A DNA stretch of 64,000 nucleotides. Source: Phallusia mammillata. Its lineage: Eukaryota; Chordata; Ascidiacea; Phlebobranchia; Ascidiidae. The notes below the pieces were generated by a model. It ran no database searches and was not told the DNA's origin. It saw only the letters and a program-made list of their open reading frames with translations. Below are positions 23,097 through 36,851 of the stretch, in pieces; within the stretch, counting starts at the first letter, position 1; each line of letters opens with the position of its first letter. The DNA lies in NCBI GenBank assembly GCA_003260075.1, contig QLIY01000643.1:31757-95756 (forward strand), in the 5' to 3' direction. The position numbers were made by a program, and so were the translations under genes.

Positions 23097-26000
23097 TCAG
23101 ATCTGACTTTCCGACAAGGCTTGCTGACCCACATGGTTTCCAGCATCAATGGGTTTTACCACTGCGGGGGTTTTAGGGGATGGTTTCAATGGGCTGCCAT
23201 TGTTGTTCGCATGCTGTTTGTTATTGTTATTGTTTGGCACTGGGGTCTTTGTCGCTGTGATGTTGTTGGCATCGTTAGGCGATGGGGGAGCGGAACCGAC
23301 CGAATCCAGTGGCAATTTCTTCAGCGTTTCCAGCCGCTTGTGGCGGTAGAGCTCATAGTGGACTTGCGCTGTCACTTCTTTTAAATCTTGAAGGTGAGTT
23401 CTGTGAAGAAATTTTACAATTGTCGTTCAAGAAAAAAACGATATTACGCCATTGAGCTGCCACTAAAAAAGCAGACAAGATAATATCGATGTAATGAGCA
23501 ACGGGCATGATTAAAAATCGAAATATAACGAGGTTTTACAAACCAGTGCGAAACATCAATAGAAATACAATTTGCTAAACTGAAGTGCTTACATCCCTAA
23601 ACACCCATAAATTAAAATGTCGGGGTTCGGACAATCTTGTACTCCCCACTGACCTAATAATCATATTTCTGAGATGTATGAACTCGCAATGCGCTTCGTT
23701 TTCCACTTCGACTATGCCCCAACGTGTTTTCCTGCCAAGGACGCTCTTTCCTGCCACCTGGTGTTGAGAAGTTGAACCGACGACTGCAAAAGGGATTCTT
23801 TCCTGTAGGAATCGAATTGATAAGGATGTTTAACGACAAAAATCAGCTGTATTGGTAATGAGCCCCATAAGTGTTACGTCAGATTGAAGATACAAAGTGT
23901 AAAAGTAACATATCAATGTAAAAAAATGTGAAGTTAAAAACAACAATTTTTATTTTCCACATCTATACCCTTGTAATTTGAGTTTTCAAGTTATATCTAC
24001 AACGTCCAATCATAAAAGCACGTCTATTTGGAAGAATACAGTATAGATTCCAACTAATAAGTGGATACACAAAAAATGCCAAAGGATTTACTAAGAAAAT
24101 GATGTTACGCCACCCCATACAAACAACTGTTCAAATAAAATGCATTTGTACCAATGATCTTTGGGACAACGGTCTAAGATACACGTTGACTAGTTGTGGA
24201 GCGACCGCATGTTATAGTGAAGTCAGATACTAATCACAATATCGCTAACAGGAGTGAGTGAAATTGCTGTGTTGCACATTTAAAAGCTACCTTAATTTGG
24301 GCGTTGTTTCCGAGTTCGTCTTCATCATTATCAGCGTTGTCAACTGTTGGATAAACTCTGATCTCATTGGCTTCCAGGTCTTTTTGGATCTGCAACAGAT
24401 CGTGGCTAGGTTATCAACAGTCTTAAACTAAGAAACAGGAGTAAAGCATTATGCTTGTAACTTATACATCATGGTATTTGAAGCATAACTTACATTTAAA
24501 AACTAAGGCAGAAATCGGACTGTATAAAAAAGTAAAAATGACCCCAACAACACTAAATTAAATGGCCCTAAAATTGACCATTTATTGTCTTATTGTCACT
24601 GATACTATATGTTGCTTAAAAGAAAAAACGTTAGTTAAACTGATAAGCTCTGGGAAGATAATGTTTTCACGTCGTTTGTTTTTTCCTGTCGGGCTTCCCA
24701 CACGTCCGGAAGTGAATCCCCACGAGTTATACGGACCCGTTAGCATTTTATTTTCGTTTTGCGTGTACAGCAATTAAACGCAAAAAAATCCGCTCACTCA
24801 CCACTCGGTGTAATGTCAGTGAGTCATGTGTGGTTGTTTTTATTTCATTAGTCAAATAATGTGGATGCAAAAGCGGTAGAGATTTTTCTTCTACCCTAAT
24901 TTTTTCTTCTACCTAAACTTTTTTCAATGTTTTTTTATCAAACCAAAGCATAAAGAAAATAGTGCACACATTACAAGACGCTTTCCGTTTAGCTTGTAAA
25001 AAACACAACGTTAAATCACATTAGGTTTTCAACGCGTTCACATTCAGCAATGTCTCACGATTTCCAACTGACTTAAACATACTTATTGGCGTTACAAGCT
25101 TAATGCAAAAAACTCGACATGTTTTGATCGTTAAAACTCGTCCACAACATTTGATACCAAATATAACCAGTTTAAGGTTTTTGCTAATCTTCCCTAATCC
25201 GTCTCGGCGTCCAGGTCCCTATTTACATTTATCCGTTGAGCCTTTAACCACCACAGACGTCGTGTCACATGTCTGGTGACATTTGGAAACTGGCACACGA
25301 CCCAACACGTTGTAATTTACATCTTGTACTTTGCGTCGAATATGGGGTGGTGTGAATGTAAGATCTTGGAGTTTTAGGCTAATAAGCTTAATCAAATGTG
25401 TTTCAAATAATAAAATTATTTAACAGTTGGGGCTTATATAGACTAAGAAGTTTTGGTGTACAACATTATTGAGTATCTTTGCTTGCAAAACTTAAACAAA
25501 AATGAGTGTTTTAAATTTTAATTAAATATTTTAATGTTCATTTTCACATCAAAATGAATTAACATTAGTGATACAAATAGTTGTTTAAATCATTGTATGA
25601 TTCTAACCATCCATTTTCCTCAAACAAATCTTGATATCAAGTAAATTTAAATTTTATATTCCATGTTATTGATCGGGTATACAGGTCTTCGCAATTGAAA
25701 AACATCAGCATTTGATAACCAAATTGTAACTGAGCTTCAAGCATCTCAATATAGATTAAGCTCATTTGTAGCCATCATTTTCCTTTTAAGAATGCAATGC
25801 CACTGCAATTCGCGTTACACGGAAGTGGGTATATTTATCGTGCATTGAGCAGTATTTCCCCCCCCCCCACTGCAATTCGCGTTACACGGAAGTGGGTATA
25901 TTTATCGTGCATTGAACACTATTGCTGGAACTTAAAAGTAGCAACATGCGTAAGAATGGTATGAGGTGCATTTGCATTACTTCCGCAACGCTTGCATGTA

Positions 26001-29000
26001 ACTTGCGTTTGCGGGTGGGTGTGGGACGCTTGGAAATGCAATCATACAGAGACCATTTACTCAACATATTATTTTGGTGATGAGATCTTGAGGTAGAAGT
26101 TGTAGTTCAAGTTCATAATTCCTTATCAAATTCACGTAGAAAATTTTGCTTTTACTTACTCTTTGTTTAAATGCTTCTCGTTCTTCTTCAGTGAGAGAAT
26201 CCGACTTAGCAATGACTGGGATAACGTTGGCGACTTGCACGAGCCGTTTCATCACTTCAATGTCCACCGGCCTTAATCTGTCAGTAAAAAAAGTTTGTTG
26301 TCATTTAAAACACATTTGTATGAAGCAAAGTCTTTTTATTCTATTTCCAAACACAGTGGATGGAAACATTAACGCCAAGATATTAAACATTTTGTAAATT
26401 TTCGCGAATTGTATTTGCTTCCACATCTTTATAAGACGAGAAAATACTTTAACATGTGAAATTTTTTATCCTAGAGCCTGCTATACTGCATTTCATTTGT
26501 TACTTATTTTGTAACTATACCGGCTTGGTTTTATTTCAGGAACCAATTACGATTGAGTAGAGAATATACCCCCCCCCCATTGTATTTGCTTCCACATCTT
26601 TATAAGACGAGAAAATACTTTAACATATGAATTTTTTTATCCTAGAGCCTGCTATACTGCATTTAATTTGTAACTTATTTTGTAACAAAACCGGTTTGGT
26701 TTTATTTCAGGAACCAATTACGATTGAGTAGAGAATATGTTGTTGACAGTGTAAGTTTGCTCAGAAAACACCATAAATTTCATCAGAATTGAACCATTTA
26801 GAAAACACCAATCAAATAATGTGTAGTGTATACAAATACCTCATAATTTAAATTAAGAACCGTCGCTATTAACTAAGAACCTCCAATGGTGACAAGCTAA
26901 GGCGCTTCTGTTTAAGAAACGCATTTGTTTGTGAATAGTTCAGCCTTCAAAATACATATGCCGCACACAAGGAAATCGTAACTTGGCTTTTTCGGTGACG
27001 TGGGTTGCGTGTTGTGGAGCTATCACGAACCTATTTGAGCAGGAAATTGCATTTGCTCCAATCAAGAGAAGTATCTGCTGTGAGCTTACTGCTTTTCAGT
27101 TCGTTGCTGTTTGTAGGCTGACCGAATGCAATGTGTTTTGTATCATCGAGGGTCAATTTACACACAACCGTTAACTGTCACTTGGTTGCATTAGGTAATT
27201 TATCACTGAGAGAGGCACTGCTTTCAAATCGATATATTGCTGTAATTAAATTTCAAATAAGGGGGCATTTTTCTTATTGTTACAAAACGCTTGTTGGTGT
27301 TGTTACGTTTGTCTGGCAAAAGTATTTTCCAAACACCAGGGGCAAATTGTCAAATTTAACCGGAAGTAAAGGGCTTGACTGTCAAGTTTTTGCCAATGCA
27401 CGCATTCTTATGACAATATCACAGCAAAACGATTTTGATTAAGCCAAAACCAAGAGATAAACAGGTAACAGTCATGCATTCGCCATGGTAAAAACGTTTT
27501 TGCCCAATCTACTAGAAATGCCCCCCCCCCCTTATGACAATATCACAGCAAAACGATTTTGATTAAGCCAAAACCAAGGGATAAACAGGTAACAGTCATA
27601 CATTCGCCATGGTAAAAACGTTTTTGCCCAATCTAATAGAAATGAAGTTTTCCAGAAAAATATTATACCAATTGCATAATCGAAACGATGTTTATGAGAT
27701 AAGTGGCTTCACTTACGAATGGCCGGAGGGAGGAATAAAATATATGCAACAGTGCACTCTAGTGTCGGGAATCCTCTTTCTTCTTTTAATTGAAATTTCT
27801 TCGTTTAAATATTTCTCGTATTGGTCGTTGATGTGACGCATAATCGGCTGCCAACTGCGAAAATACGCATTCAATCAGCATGTTAAAATCAGATGATGCA
27901 TACAAAATAATAGGTATCATGTCGAAATCAGATAATGCAACTGTTTTTTGATCCCATGAAAGAGAAAGATACAAGAAAAGCTACATATATTATGCAAAAC
28001 TGACGTTAATGCAAGACTGCACGTGTATTTTTATTTCTCTCACTTATATGTCTTCATGACAAATGTACAGTTTAAATTCGATTAATGCTGACAAACAAAA
28101 AGTTCCCACCATTTCGAGTTGTCCACGTGGTCACCGAATCCGGGTGTGTCGGTTATAGTCAGCTGCAATCGAATTCCCTTCTCTTCGATAACTGCAACAA
28201 ACCAAAAGAAAAAAATATTATTTTGTTAATTGTCAAACTTACAGAGCTCTTCTGACAAATGTATTTTTGTATCGACGTTTCGACGTCGTGTAGGTCGCCT
28301 TCATCGGGGTAAATAACACTAAATGCGCGTTGTATAGTGCACGAGAAACCAAATAGTTGTTGTAAATTTGGCAGTTAAACAATGCTAGCATTCGATAAAT
28401 CTGCGCAATTAAGTCATATTTTGGAGTAACAAAGTTACGGTACTCTTTACAAAAAAGAGTGCGCAAAAAGACAACAAAATAAGGGTTTCAAATCATGTCC
28501 GAAACAAGGTATTCAAGACATATTTGAGTTGAACATGTTTTTGCCATAATGAATACCACTATAAGTTATTCCATTGTTACCAATGTGTGCATTCTTTACA
28601 CACAAAAGGGGGTTTATCATTTATTTGCGTTAAACCGCGTCCTGGTGGTTGGGTGTGGGGTCTTCACGGTCTAGTGAACACACATATCCGGCTTATAACA
28701 ACAGTCGCATCAGCTGACCTACCGTGACTTATTGATTTGATTTCGATGGTTTTCGGGGTCTTGTATTCCTCTTCGGGGTGACAAACTCGACGACTGACTT
28801 TTGACTTGAAAAGGGTGTTCACTAACGTAGATTTACCGAGTCCTGCTCCGCCTGTCGGTATAAGTACAGCATTGTTCATTTAACATTATTGTATTTCTGA
28901 AACTTTACAGACAACACACCATGATACAAATGATTCTGTAAGATAAAGCCTACGTTTTTGACCCATCAATGATAATGTAAACCTAATATGGTGGGTTAAA

Positions 29001-31075
29001 AGCAATTGTGTTTTGATTTGAAGTATGTTAGTTAGACAAACTTGCCCTTTGTTACAAGGTAATGAACAGAATCAACTATTTACAAAATTGCTGCAAACTT
29101 GGGGGCACCCAAAAGTTGATTTTTTTAAAAATAGGTAATCCAATGCATTTTTAAAACTCACCGTTTGTTAAAGGTGGTGATGTTTTTCTGCTTTTACTGA
29201 TGTATATTTTTAAGATTATAGAATTAACTTAAGTGGGATTTGAACTGACAACCTGACGGCCAAATAGAAAATGGTTCGGTAAAAACATTTCGAACCCTTC
29301 GGTCGCGCAGACATCATCGGCTTATTGAAGCTTTTAGCCTTTCGTCACGCTACTTCTCAAAACTGCCGCAAACATTTCAACACATTCGTCACTGGCTCAT
29401 GTTCTTCACAAAAATATTTGCAAAATGGGTTTTAAAGGTCACGAGGAAAACTCCCCCCCCCCACTTCTCAAAACTGCCGCAAACATTTCAACACATTCGT
29501 CACTGGCTCACGTTCTTCACAAAAATATTTGCAAAATGGGTTTTAAAGGTCACGTGGAAAACTTCTAGGTCAAGAGTATAAATAGGTCAGGGGTGTTCAG
29601 GTGGATGTAACCCATGTTTAATTTATGTAGTATTATTCAAAAAACATCCTTTGGACATTAAACGGTCAATAAAATGTTACGTGGATTTTTAGTACTATAA
29701 TAGTATGTTACAAAAAGCAAGGACAACTTTTAAATGATCTAGCCCAGTGAATGCACTAAGGATAAGAGCTGCTTTGTTGCTGCAGCGTTGTGAATGATGA
29801 TTTGCACATTATTTCGTCGCAACGTAAACAGGAAGTATGCCATAAGAACTTCTATAAGGGTCCGGATACTTGACACTATAATAGTAAACAATGCAACAAC
29901 AAAGCTTCATTTTGAGAGTTGGAACCAATTCATTGTCTTTTAGAATAAGAAGTCCTCTATTGTCAATAAAGTACATAGAAGTTTTTCGATCAAATTCTGA
30001 TTGTGTAGGTAAACTTTTAACTGCAAATAAACGAAAAAGGCATTATATATTTACTTTTTTCGGCCAAATCTTTTTTGTATGTATTAATATGTGTGATAGG
30101 CGCAATAAAGCAAAATCATTGAAACATTTCCATCAACGTTTTCGGGCGTAGCAGGATAGCAGCACGGGGTAATCGATCAAACACGTCTTGTTCGTGTGCG
30201 GGAAGCTTGCTACATCGATTTCAAGCCAGGAACATGGTTAGATTACAATTTCAGTTGTGGGTAACAACATGACGTCGTAACAGAGTACAGTGGTTGGTTT
30301 ATGGCAGTGGTTCTCAAACTTTTTTGACCGCGACCCAAATCTGAGCTTTATGAACATCTTGCGACCCAAGCCTCAAACAACAAAAATGTATTTTTTTTAT
30401 TTTTTTATCAATAGTTATCATCCTTAAACGCTAACTGTTACTTTCCAAGTTCAGTTTCGTATGATTAACCTCCTATCATTCCCCGTGCTAACGTGTTACA
30501 ATCGCCGTGTGCGTAATAGAAAGTTGGAAGGCTATTGTCTGTATGTTATAATGAATGGTTCATTTTGCTGTATAGCGTTGTCGAGTGAGGCTGTATTTGG
30601 CTACGGTGCTATCAAAACTCTCAAATCACTTACTTATGCTGCAATACTCCCAGGTTACTAGGGTAAAGCCACACACAATGCTTATGATACAATAATTCAG
30701 TCATGATTGAGAATTGAAAATACTTGAAAATTGAAATGAAAAAAGTTCGGGCAGAATTGAATCACCACAGCGCGACCCATTTTGTGTCGCGAGACATATT
30801 TGAGAACCACTGGTTTATGGGATGATCTTGCGATTGTGGGATAGTTTATAATGCAGTGGTTTAAAAAGAGTTAAAAACTGTATTTTCAGTAAAACGGGAC
30901 TTTTAAACCGTTACGTGTATACAAATTTATAAACGTTTGTTGTAAAATGTTTTTTTTTTGTTCAGTCACATTTTAATTCTTTTCACCTAAAAATCTCCGG
31001 CGCTTTACACTTTCACGGGTAATTTTTTGTGCGATAATTGAAAAAAAACAATTATTTTACTTTTTTGACAGCAGC

Positions 31076-31145
<70 letters not shown>

Positions 31146-33436
31146 GAGTTAAAAACTGTATTTTCAGTAAAACGGGACTTTTAAACCGTTATGTGTATAC
31201 AAATTTATAAACGTCTGTTGTAAAATGTTTTTTTTTTGTTCAGTAACATTTTAATTCTTTGTACCTAAAATTCTCCGGCGCTTTACACTTTCACGGGTCA
31301 TTTTTTGTGCGATAATTGGAAAAAACACAATTATTTTACTTTTTTGACAGCAGCAAATTACGTCCGATACCCTTTGTGGCGACCCACGGACAAACAAAAA
31401 CTTCGAAAGAAACACACAACTGTTCGAAACGGAAACTGATCGTAACATTTATCGTCAGCCGGATTTCGGTATCAGTAAATGTTAGGAAAACTTCCCTGTT
31501 GTTTAAACACGTGCAAAGAATGTGGGTCAGTCAGTGGGTCCTGACCGTAAACAAACAAATCCGTGGCGTAAAGAGATTAAAAGGTCGTTTGACGGTTGAG
31601 AGATCAAAGTTTAAGGTAAACACGGAAGGGACTAAGGCAAATGCTCAAGTGAGGTTTTTAGCCCAAAAATGACCAAAAATTTTCATTCGTGTGGTTAAAC
31701 ACGCCAAAAAATCAAGGTGTAACCTTTTTTTTGAAAATCCGTTATAGTTAAGATTTTCGTGACATCAAATACTGGTTTATTTGATGTCTATATGTAAGTT
31801 GGTAAATTTCAATTCTTGAATGTTTTCAACGTTCCGAAATGTCGGTAAAACTCATCTTGTGTGGTAACATAAACATAACGCAAAGGAACAACATATTCAA
31901 CGTGTCAATCAATACTAGTCATTACATTCGTTACATGAACTTTGTTCCCAGCCAATCAGATGCCTCTAATCCTATCACGTGGGCGTACCGCTGACACTTA
32001 AAGTTCACAAACCCATACATAAAAATATTTTCAAAACCTTAATTTGAAAAGTATTTTTGAAATGCTAGATATGTGTTTTGCCCCAATGTGCGTTCTTTGG
32101 TGACAATGGTTACAATATGAGGCATAACCATCACTCTAATGGGTTCACCATCAAACACAAAGCGTATAAACCCCCCCCCCCAAAAGTATTTTTGAAATGC
32201 TAGATATGTGTTTTGCCCCAATGTGCGTTGTTTGGAGACAATGGTTACAATATGAGGCATAACCGTACTCTAATGGGTTCACCATCAAACGCAAAGCGTA
32301 TACATTTGCCCTAAACATAACTCTAGAAGTCACACAACACAGGCGTTTCAATATCACTCACTCAAGATCACGCCAAAGTACCAAGATACCCTACAGGCCT
32401 TGAAACCACAATTTCTCACAACTTCAGACTGTTTGTTGACTTAGCGGAATTGAGGCGTATTAAAAGCTCTCCGCACTATAGCCTGGTGTGAAAACGTGAA
32501 CTTTTAGGTACCAATACCACGTTGAAGTGTCCCTTTGTGGATTTTGTACCGCTTTGTTACTGGACAAGTTGACAGAGGCGGATTTGGAAACCATGTCTTT
32601 GTTGTAAATACTTGAGTTCGGTTTTAACATTGCCAACAGTGCATTTGTAATTTTATTTGAATCTGAGTGATATTTACCCATATAGGGCAATCTTTTGCAA
32701 GTTACCCAGTTTCCATTTACCAAATCCACTGTTTTAACAAAACCTGTTATTTTACACTAAAACTTAACCACTCGTTGACATTCAATTGACTTCAGTTTTG
32801 ACTACGATATACTGAACATATCCCACGGGAACAATAAAGTTGACAGAAAATCGTCGACCTCGTAAGTAGAAACACGAGTTTACCGTTTTCCTGCGTTTGT
32901 TGAGCGATGAACGCAACAGCTGACAGCGTTTTGCCAGGAAGTTTTTGTCAAATACTCATCGATTTCGACATAAACGTGTGGTTCGGTTTGATAGGTTTTG
33001 AGTTTTGGGAATTTGACTTTGATTGTTGTGTAAAAATGTTTCACTACCGATAAACGTGTAAATTGAATATCCAAACCAATACTAATTGTAAATCGATCGT
33101 ACTGTCAAACTAATCTATGTTTACATTGTTAAGAGGAGATTTTTACCATGCTGCAGGTTAAGGTATGAATTTTGAAGTTCTTTTTAAAAATCCCTGGACA
33201 GTTACGAATTTAGCAGTGCTTGAGTCACGGCCCAAAATAGACAAGTCAACCTTTGGTCCTCTAACACGTTCCGCAAACAAAACCAGCACTGTACAAAATT
33301 GCGCTCATAACTTCATGTTTTGAGTCAACTTACCGACAACCATCACGTTAAATTCAAATCCTTGTCTTAAAGCCTTCTTCCGTATTTGTTCCGTCAAAGT
33401 ATCAATTCCAACATATCCTTCAAGGTGTGTCTTCAT
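23097..33436 (-). CDS. Septin, SEPT3/9/12-like group
   Basis: A filament-forming GTPase of the cortex and cytokinetic ring. Eight exons: 33436-33334, 28851-28723, 28191-28110, 27854-27717, 26277-26160, 24389-24291, 23802-23654, 23400-23097. Phases all agree; 374 codons, 373 aa. The short N terminus [20 protein letters not shown] is followed by the P-loop GGAGLGKST (residues 35-43), DTPGFG (92-97), the septin repeat [26 protein letters not shown], the guanine-binding AKSD (174-177, more often AKAD), [20 protein letters not shown] and [11 protein letters not shown]. The last of these and the absence of a C-terminal coiled coil point to the SEPT3/9/12 group. The tail of about 75 residues is rich in Asn, Pro and Ser, with NNNNN and PKTP. 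A longer N-terminal isoform from an upstream exon is possible but none was found. Introns 1, 4 and 5 hold homopolymer-joined duplicates. Confidence 0.95.
24390..26159 (-). other. Septin intron 5
   Basis: A 1.8-kb AT-rich intron. Apart from the duplicate around a C11 run (25801-25920) nothing was recognised. Confidence 0.6.
25801..25920. repeat. Tandem duplicate across a C11 run
   Basis: About 50 nt (starting ACTGCAATTCGCGTTACACG) before the C run at 25858-25868 recur immediately after it. Confidence 0.85.
26409..26738. repeat. Tandem duplicate across a C10 run
   Basis: About 160 nt at 26409-26568 recur at 26580-26738 after C10 (26569-26578). I count seven substitutions by eye and no indels, which looks like two alleles of one locus. 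Confidence 0.88.
27407..27636. repeat. Tandem duplicate across a C11 run
   Basis: About 105 nt (starting near CTTATGACAATATCACAGC) before and after the C run at 27521-27531, with a few substitutions. Confidence 0.85.
29230..29330 (-). repeat. Possible tRNA-derived SINE scrap
   Basis: On the minus strand GTCAGTTCAAATCCCACTT (29232-29250) matches a tRNA T-arm / B box. A clear A box and folded tRNA could not be assembled, so a decayed SINE is more likely than a tRNA gene. Confidence 0.35.
29350..29563. repeat. Tandem duplicate across a C10 run
   Basis: About 100 nt before C10 (29453-29462), starting ACTTCTCAAAACTGCCGC, recur directly after it. Confidence 0.85.
30305..30812. mobile_element. hAT-like element, 508 bp, in septin intron 1
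   Basis: Inverted ends CAGTGGTTCTCAAAC / GAGAACCACTG with perfect 8-bp duplications GTTTATGG (30297-30304 and 30813-30820). Internal GCGACCCA occurs near both ends. No transposase frame. Confidence 0.88.
30866..31375. repeat. Tandem duplicate across a C67 run
   Basis: About 210 nt at 30866-31076 recur at 31144-31355 after 67 C residues (31077-31143), with scattered substitutions such as TTACGTG/TTATGTG. Confidence 0.88.
32046..32303. repeat. Tandem duplicate across a C11 run
   Basis: About 120 nt starting AAAAGTATTTTTGAAATGC recur after the C run at 32171-32181, with several substitutions. Confidence 0.85.
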
Positions 33437-36400
33437 TTTCGCCAGGGTGAACTTTTAGATTTTGCAATATTATCCAAAAATGTAAAGTCCAAATCACCGA
33501 AAAGCCAAAACAACCAGCTCTTTAATCGCTTACTCGGCTAGGGCTAACAACACACCTTTTGATACAAAATAGCTGGATTATAAGCGTTGTTTTGACAAAG
33601 CTCAACCCTTCAATAAGTGGCACCTTACACTAACGTTTGTTCCCCAAAGCATTGTGCCAGTTGTTTGTTAGGACCAAGGCTGTCACTGGCTTTATTTATG
33701 GTTAAAGTTGGCGTCTCATAAACAGCAACAATCAACAACTGTTTCTATTTTGTTTTACAGTTCTTTACCATTAAACTATTCATTATTACAAAACAATAGC
33801 TAAGAACATTAAACGTTTACACAACAACCCCCAAACAATGACATGAAACGGACAGTGCTGCCACAATGCATTCCTATTCAGTCTGTAGCATTTTAGGCGT
33901 TGCTTCATTCTACGACTGAATTGCTTGCTGAAACCGACCAGTACTTGGAGCCGGGCACACACGGAAGTACACTCAGTATGTTGTATTGGAAGCTTAAGCA
34001 CTTGAATAGTCAAAACTCTTACAAGCCACCTTCTGATACCGAAGTAAACTGGTCTAGACTGCAGACAGCTTCACTCGCGGTACATAAAACACAGGAAACA
34101 CTTGTTTCCTTGTCAGTTAGGCAGCTTACTTCGCATGTTACAAGGCCTTGCTGGTGCGCTGGCAACTGGAAAAACGTTTTTCTCGAAGCAATTAATCTAC
34201 ACCTTTTATACGTCCTTGCTTGAAGGGCAGTGGGAGTGGTGTGCCTGAAAGAGTTTTATTGTTTGTTTTGGTAGGATTTTAACATGCGGTAGTCTATATA
34301 TGTCAACATTGGGCTACATAGTGTTTAACATGTGACGGTGTATTATCTACGCAATTGTCATTTGCATTTAGGCTAATACACCATTACCTTTAAAGGTAAA
34401 ACTTGAAGTAGAGTATTGGCAAACACAATGCTTTACCAGCTGCAACCAAATTTTAGGCATGTAAGTAGTATTTTTGCAATCTAGCCCAAAACCAAAAATA
34501 CTTCCTTAACGCATCATAAAAACGCCTCACCTCTACAACTAGACCAGAACCTATTTCGGGCCGTAAAAGACAAAAGTCAAAACCATTACTACACTATTCC
34601 TTTTTCCACAGACACACGATCCATCTTATCGTATATCAGACCTTTACGTAACGAACTGTAAGTATTATATAGCCGACATGTTGTAATGGTTTAAACCAGC
34701 AACAAGTGTTAGGTAGGTGAACATTTTACTGACCACAAAACACCGAATATTGCCTCGAGCAGTTCGATACGACAGAACGAAATTGCGGGTACAAATTACC
34801 GGACAAAAAACAACATATTCGCACCCCTGAAGGCGATTAACTCTTTCACTGACTTGTGCCGCTGGAGAATTAGGCTTCTGAATAAATTATAAGCGACGGC
34901 GTATCATTGTTTCTAAAAAATATTGTTTTTTAAGACATTTATCTGCCTGTCTGTAGCAAACCTTTAAATTAACTAAAATCAAAAAGCTCAAAATATTGAA
35001 AATCACACCAACATTTGTATTACGATATCACAAATCGTTAAAGTAAAAAACCTCGTTAGTCAAACTACCATTACATCTTTGGAGCTGAATAAAGTTTCAT
35101 GATGTGGTTTTTAAACTAATAGGAGGTATAATATAGCTCATTAAACAGACAGACATAGTTTCAGCAAACAGCGGAACATGCAGTCTTTCGTTAAACTTTT
35201 GAAAGTGGGCGTAGTTGATGGATGATTTTGGTAAACACGTTTTGGGGATCTTGTGCAAACTGATGGCGTTAATTTGCGCAAAGCTGTCTTGTGATCGATT
35301 GCCGAAACGTCAGTTACGAACAAAGTGCGCACTGCACTACATAATACTTACAATCTTGACAGTTTGCAAAAACTACGAACGTTTTTATGACATTCTTATG
35401 GTTTTTAGTGAATTACTAGAGTGAAAGTTTATACTGCCAAGATCTTAGCGAAACAATTTCAACAACTTGTCGCAATAGACAACTAGTTTTTTTATAGCAA
35501 AATGATTGAAGTTCATGTATTGTTCCTCGTATCAACAATCAATTTTGACGTAATAGTTTGTACATATTAGACTGCAAAACGATCACCGTTATAAAAAATG
35601 TATTCTTATTTGTGCAAAAATCTTTTTTCAACGTCAACCATCGCCGTTTAAACATTTCACAAAAATCATAAAATAAATCACTTACGTTTCTAAAAACTAT
35701 TGATAACACAATAACATTCTGTGGCTAATCAAATCGCACGACAAAAAAGTAAAAAAAAATACCGTTATTCAAACAAACTAATTGTTCAAAGTTACTTGTT
35801 TCTGACCTTTTGTTAAGAACGAAGCCTGCCTAAATTTACCACCAAGATGTGCGTACCGTTTAAGTGTCTTGCCGCTGTACACCTATCACATGTCTCTTAT
35901 GTCTTAATGATATCCCACGCACATTGTAATTGCTGCCCTGAAGTTAAAAGCCTCAACTTGAATCCCATAAAAGGCATTGGCAAGATATCATGGGCTCAGC
36001 TCTTCATCAGCAATTACTTTACTTAATGTGACGTATACAGCGTACAGATGTTGGCATTTGAATTATGTGGGAAAAATTTCAAGTATTACAGACTTTGCAC
36101 ACAGTCTTGATAGCTCCGGTGATAAAGAAAATTTTCATGAATTTTGCAAAACGTATGTGACCTATAATTGCATATTGGCACGTTTATGTAAAACTGCGTA
36201 ATTTTGATGTGAACTACATGCATGAATGTTCTATTAACCCATCACACTGTGCATGCAAATTCGGAACAAAAATTAACTTTCAGTGTTTTACATTATAAGC
36301 CGAAGCTGATTTTGCAAAAGGTCAAAGTACACAACTCTGCAGATTTAGATTACGCTGAGTAAGCATACAAAGCAAGTTAGCCATCAAATATCTTTACAAC

Positions 36401-36807
36401 GCAAGATATAGACACTAATAATTCTTTATGCAAGATGTACGGCTTGACGTTTGGCCAGAGAAAAGCAATGTTTACAAATTAGTATGCAAACCTCAACTCT
36501 GCTTGACTGAAAATATGTTGTCTTCGTCACTTAACGATCCATCAACTATTGTGGACAAAACACAAAGCTATTGATAGGCGCAGGAATTAACAAAGGGCAA
36601 TAAACACAGCCATGAACACGTAAGTAACATTTGCTGTTGTTTATAACAGTGTCTTCCCCTGAGGCGAAGGTCTTACGAGAGCATGGTAACATTTGTTAAG
36701 TTCCAAAGGTCTACGTGTACAACATGACCCAACTATCCACAATCGTGAATGCTTGTAGGTCACTTCTTCGCAAAAAGTCTTTCAAAGGCTAACTACAAAA
36801 CAGAACA

Positions 36808-36808
<1 letters not shown>

Positions 36809-36851
<43 letters not shown>
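36809..36851. repeat. C43 homopolymer
   Basis: Forty-three C residues between CAGAACAT and a T8 run. Unlike most others its flanks are not visibly duplicated. Confidence 0.9.

Larger units (their letters stand above)
26278..27716 (-). other. Septin intron 4
   Basis: A 1.4-kb intron inflated by two C-run duplicates (26409-26738 and 27407-27636). Reading frames inside it (for example 26983-27442) resemble no known protein. Confidence 0.6.
28852..33333 (-). other. Septin intron 1
   Basis: A 4.5-kb intron that separates the short N-terminal exon from the P-loop exon. It holds a tRNA-like scrap (about 29230-29330), a hAT-like element (30305-30812) and three homopolymer-joined duplicates (29350-29563, 30866-31375, 32046-32303). 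Its true length in the animal is therefore shorter than shown. No coding exon was recognised inside. Confidence 0.6.

Noticed and set aside
31316..31672. A 118-codon plus-strand frame in septin intron 1
   Set aside because: It starts inside a duplicated block, shows no domain and no codon pattern; probably chance.
33900..34223. A 107-codon plus-strand frame upstream of septin
   Set aside because: No family resemblance, no splice partners; chance or decayed repeat.
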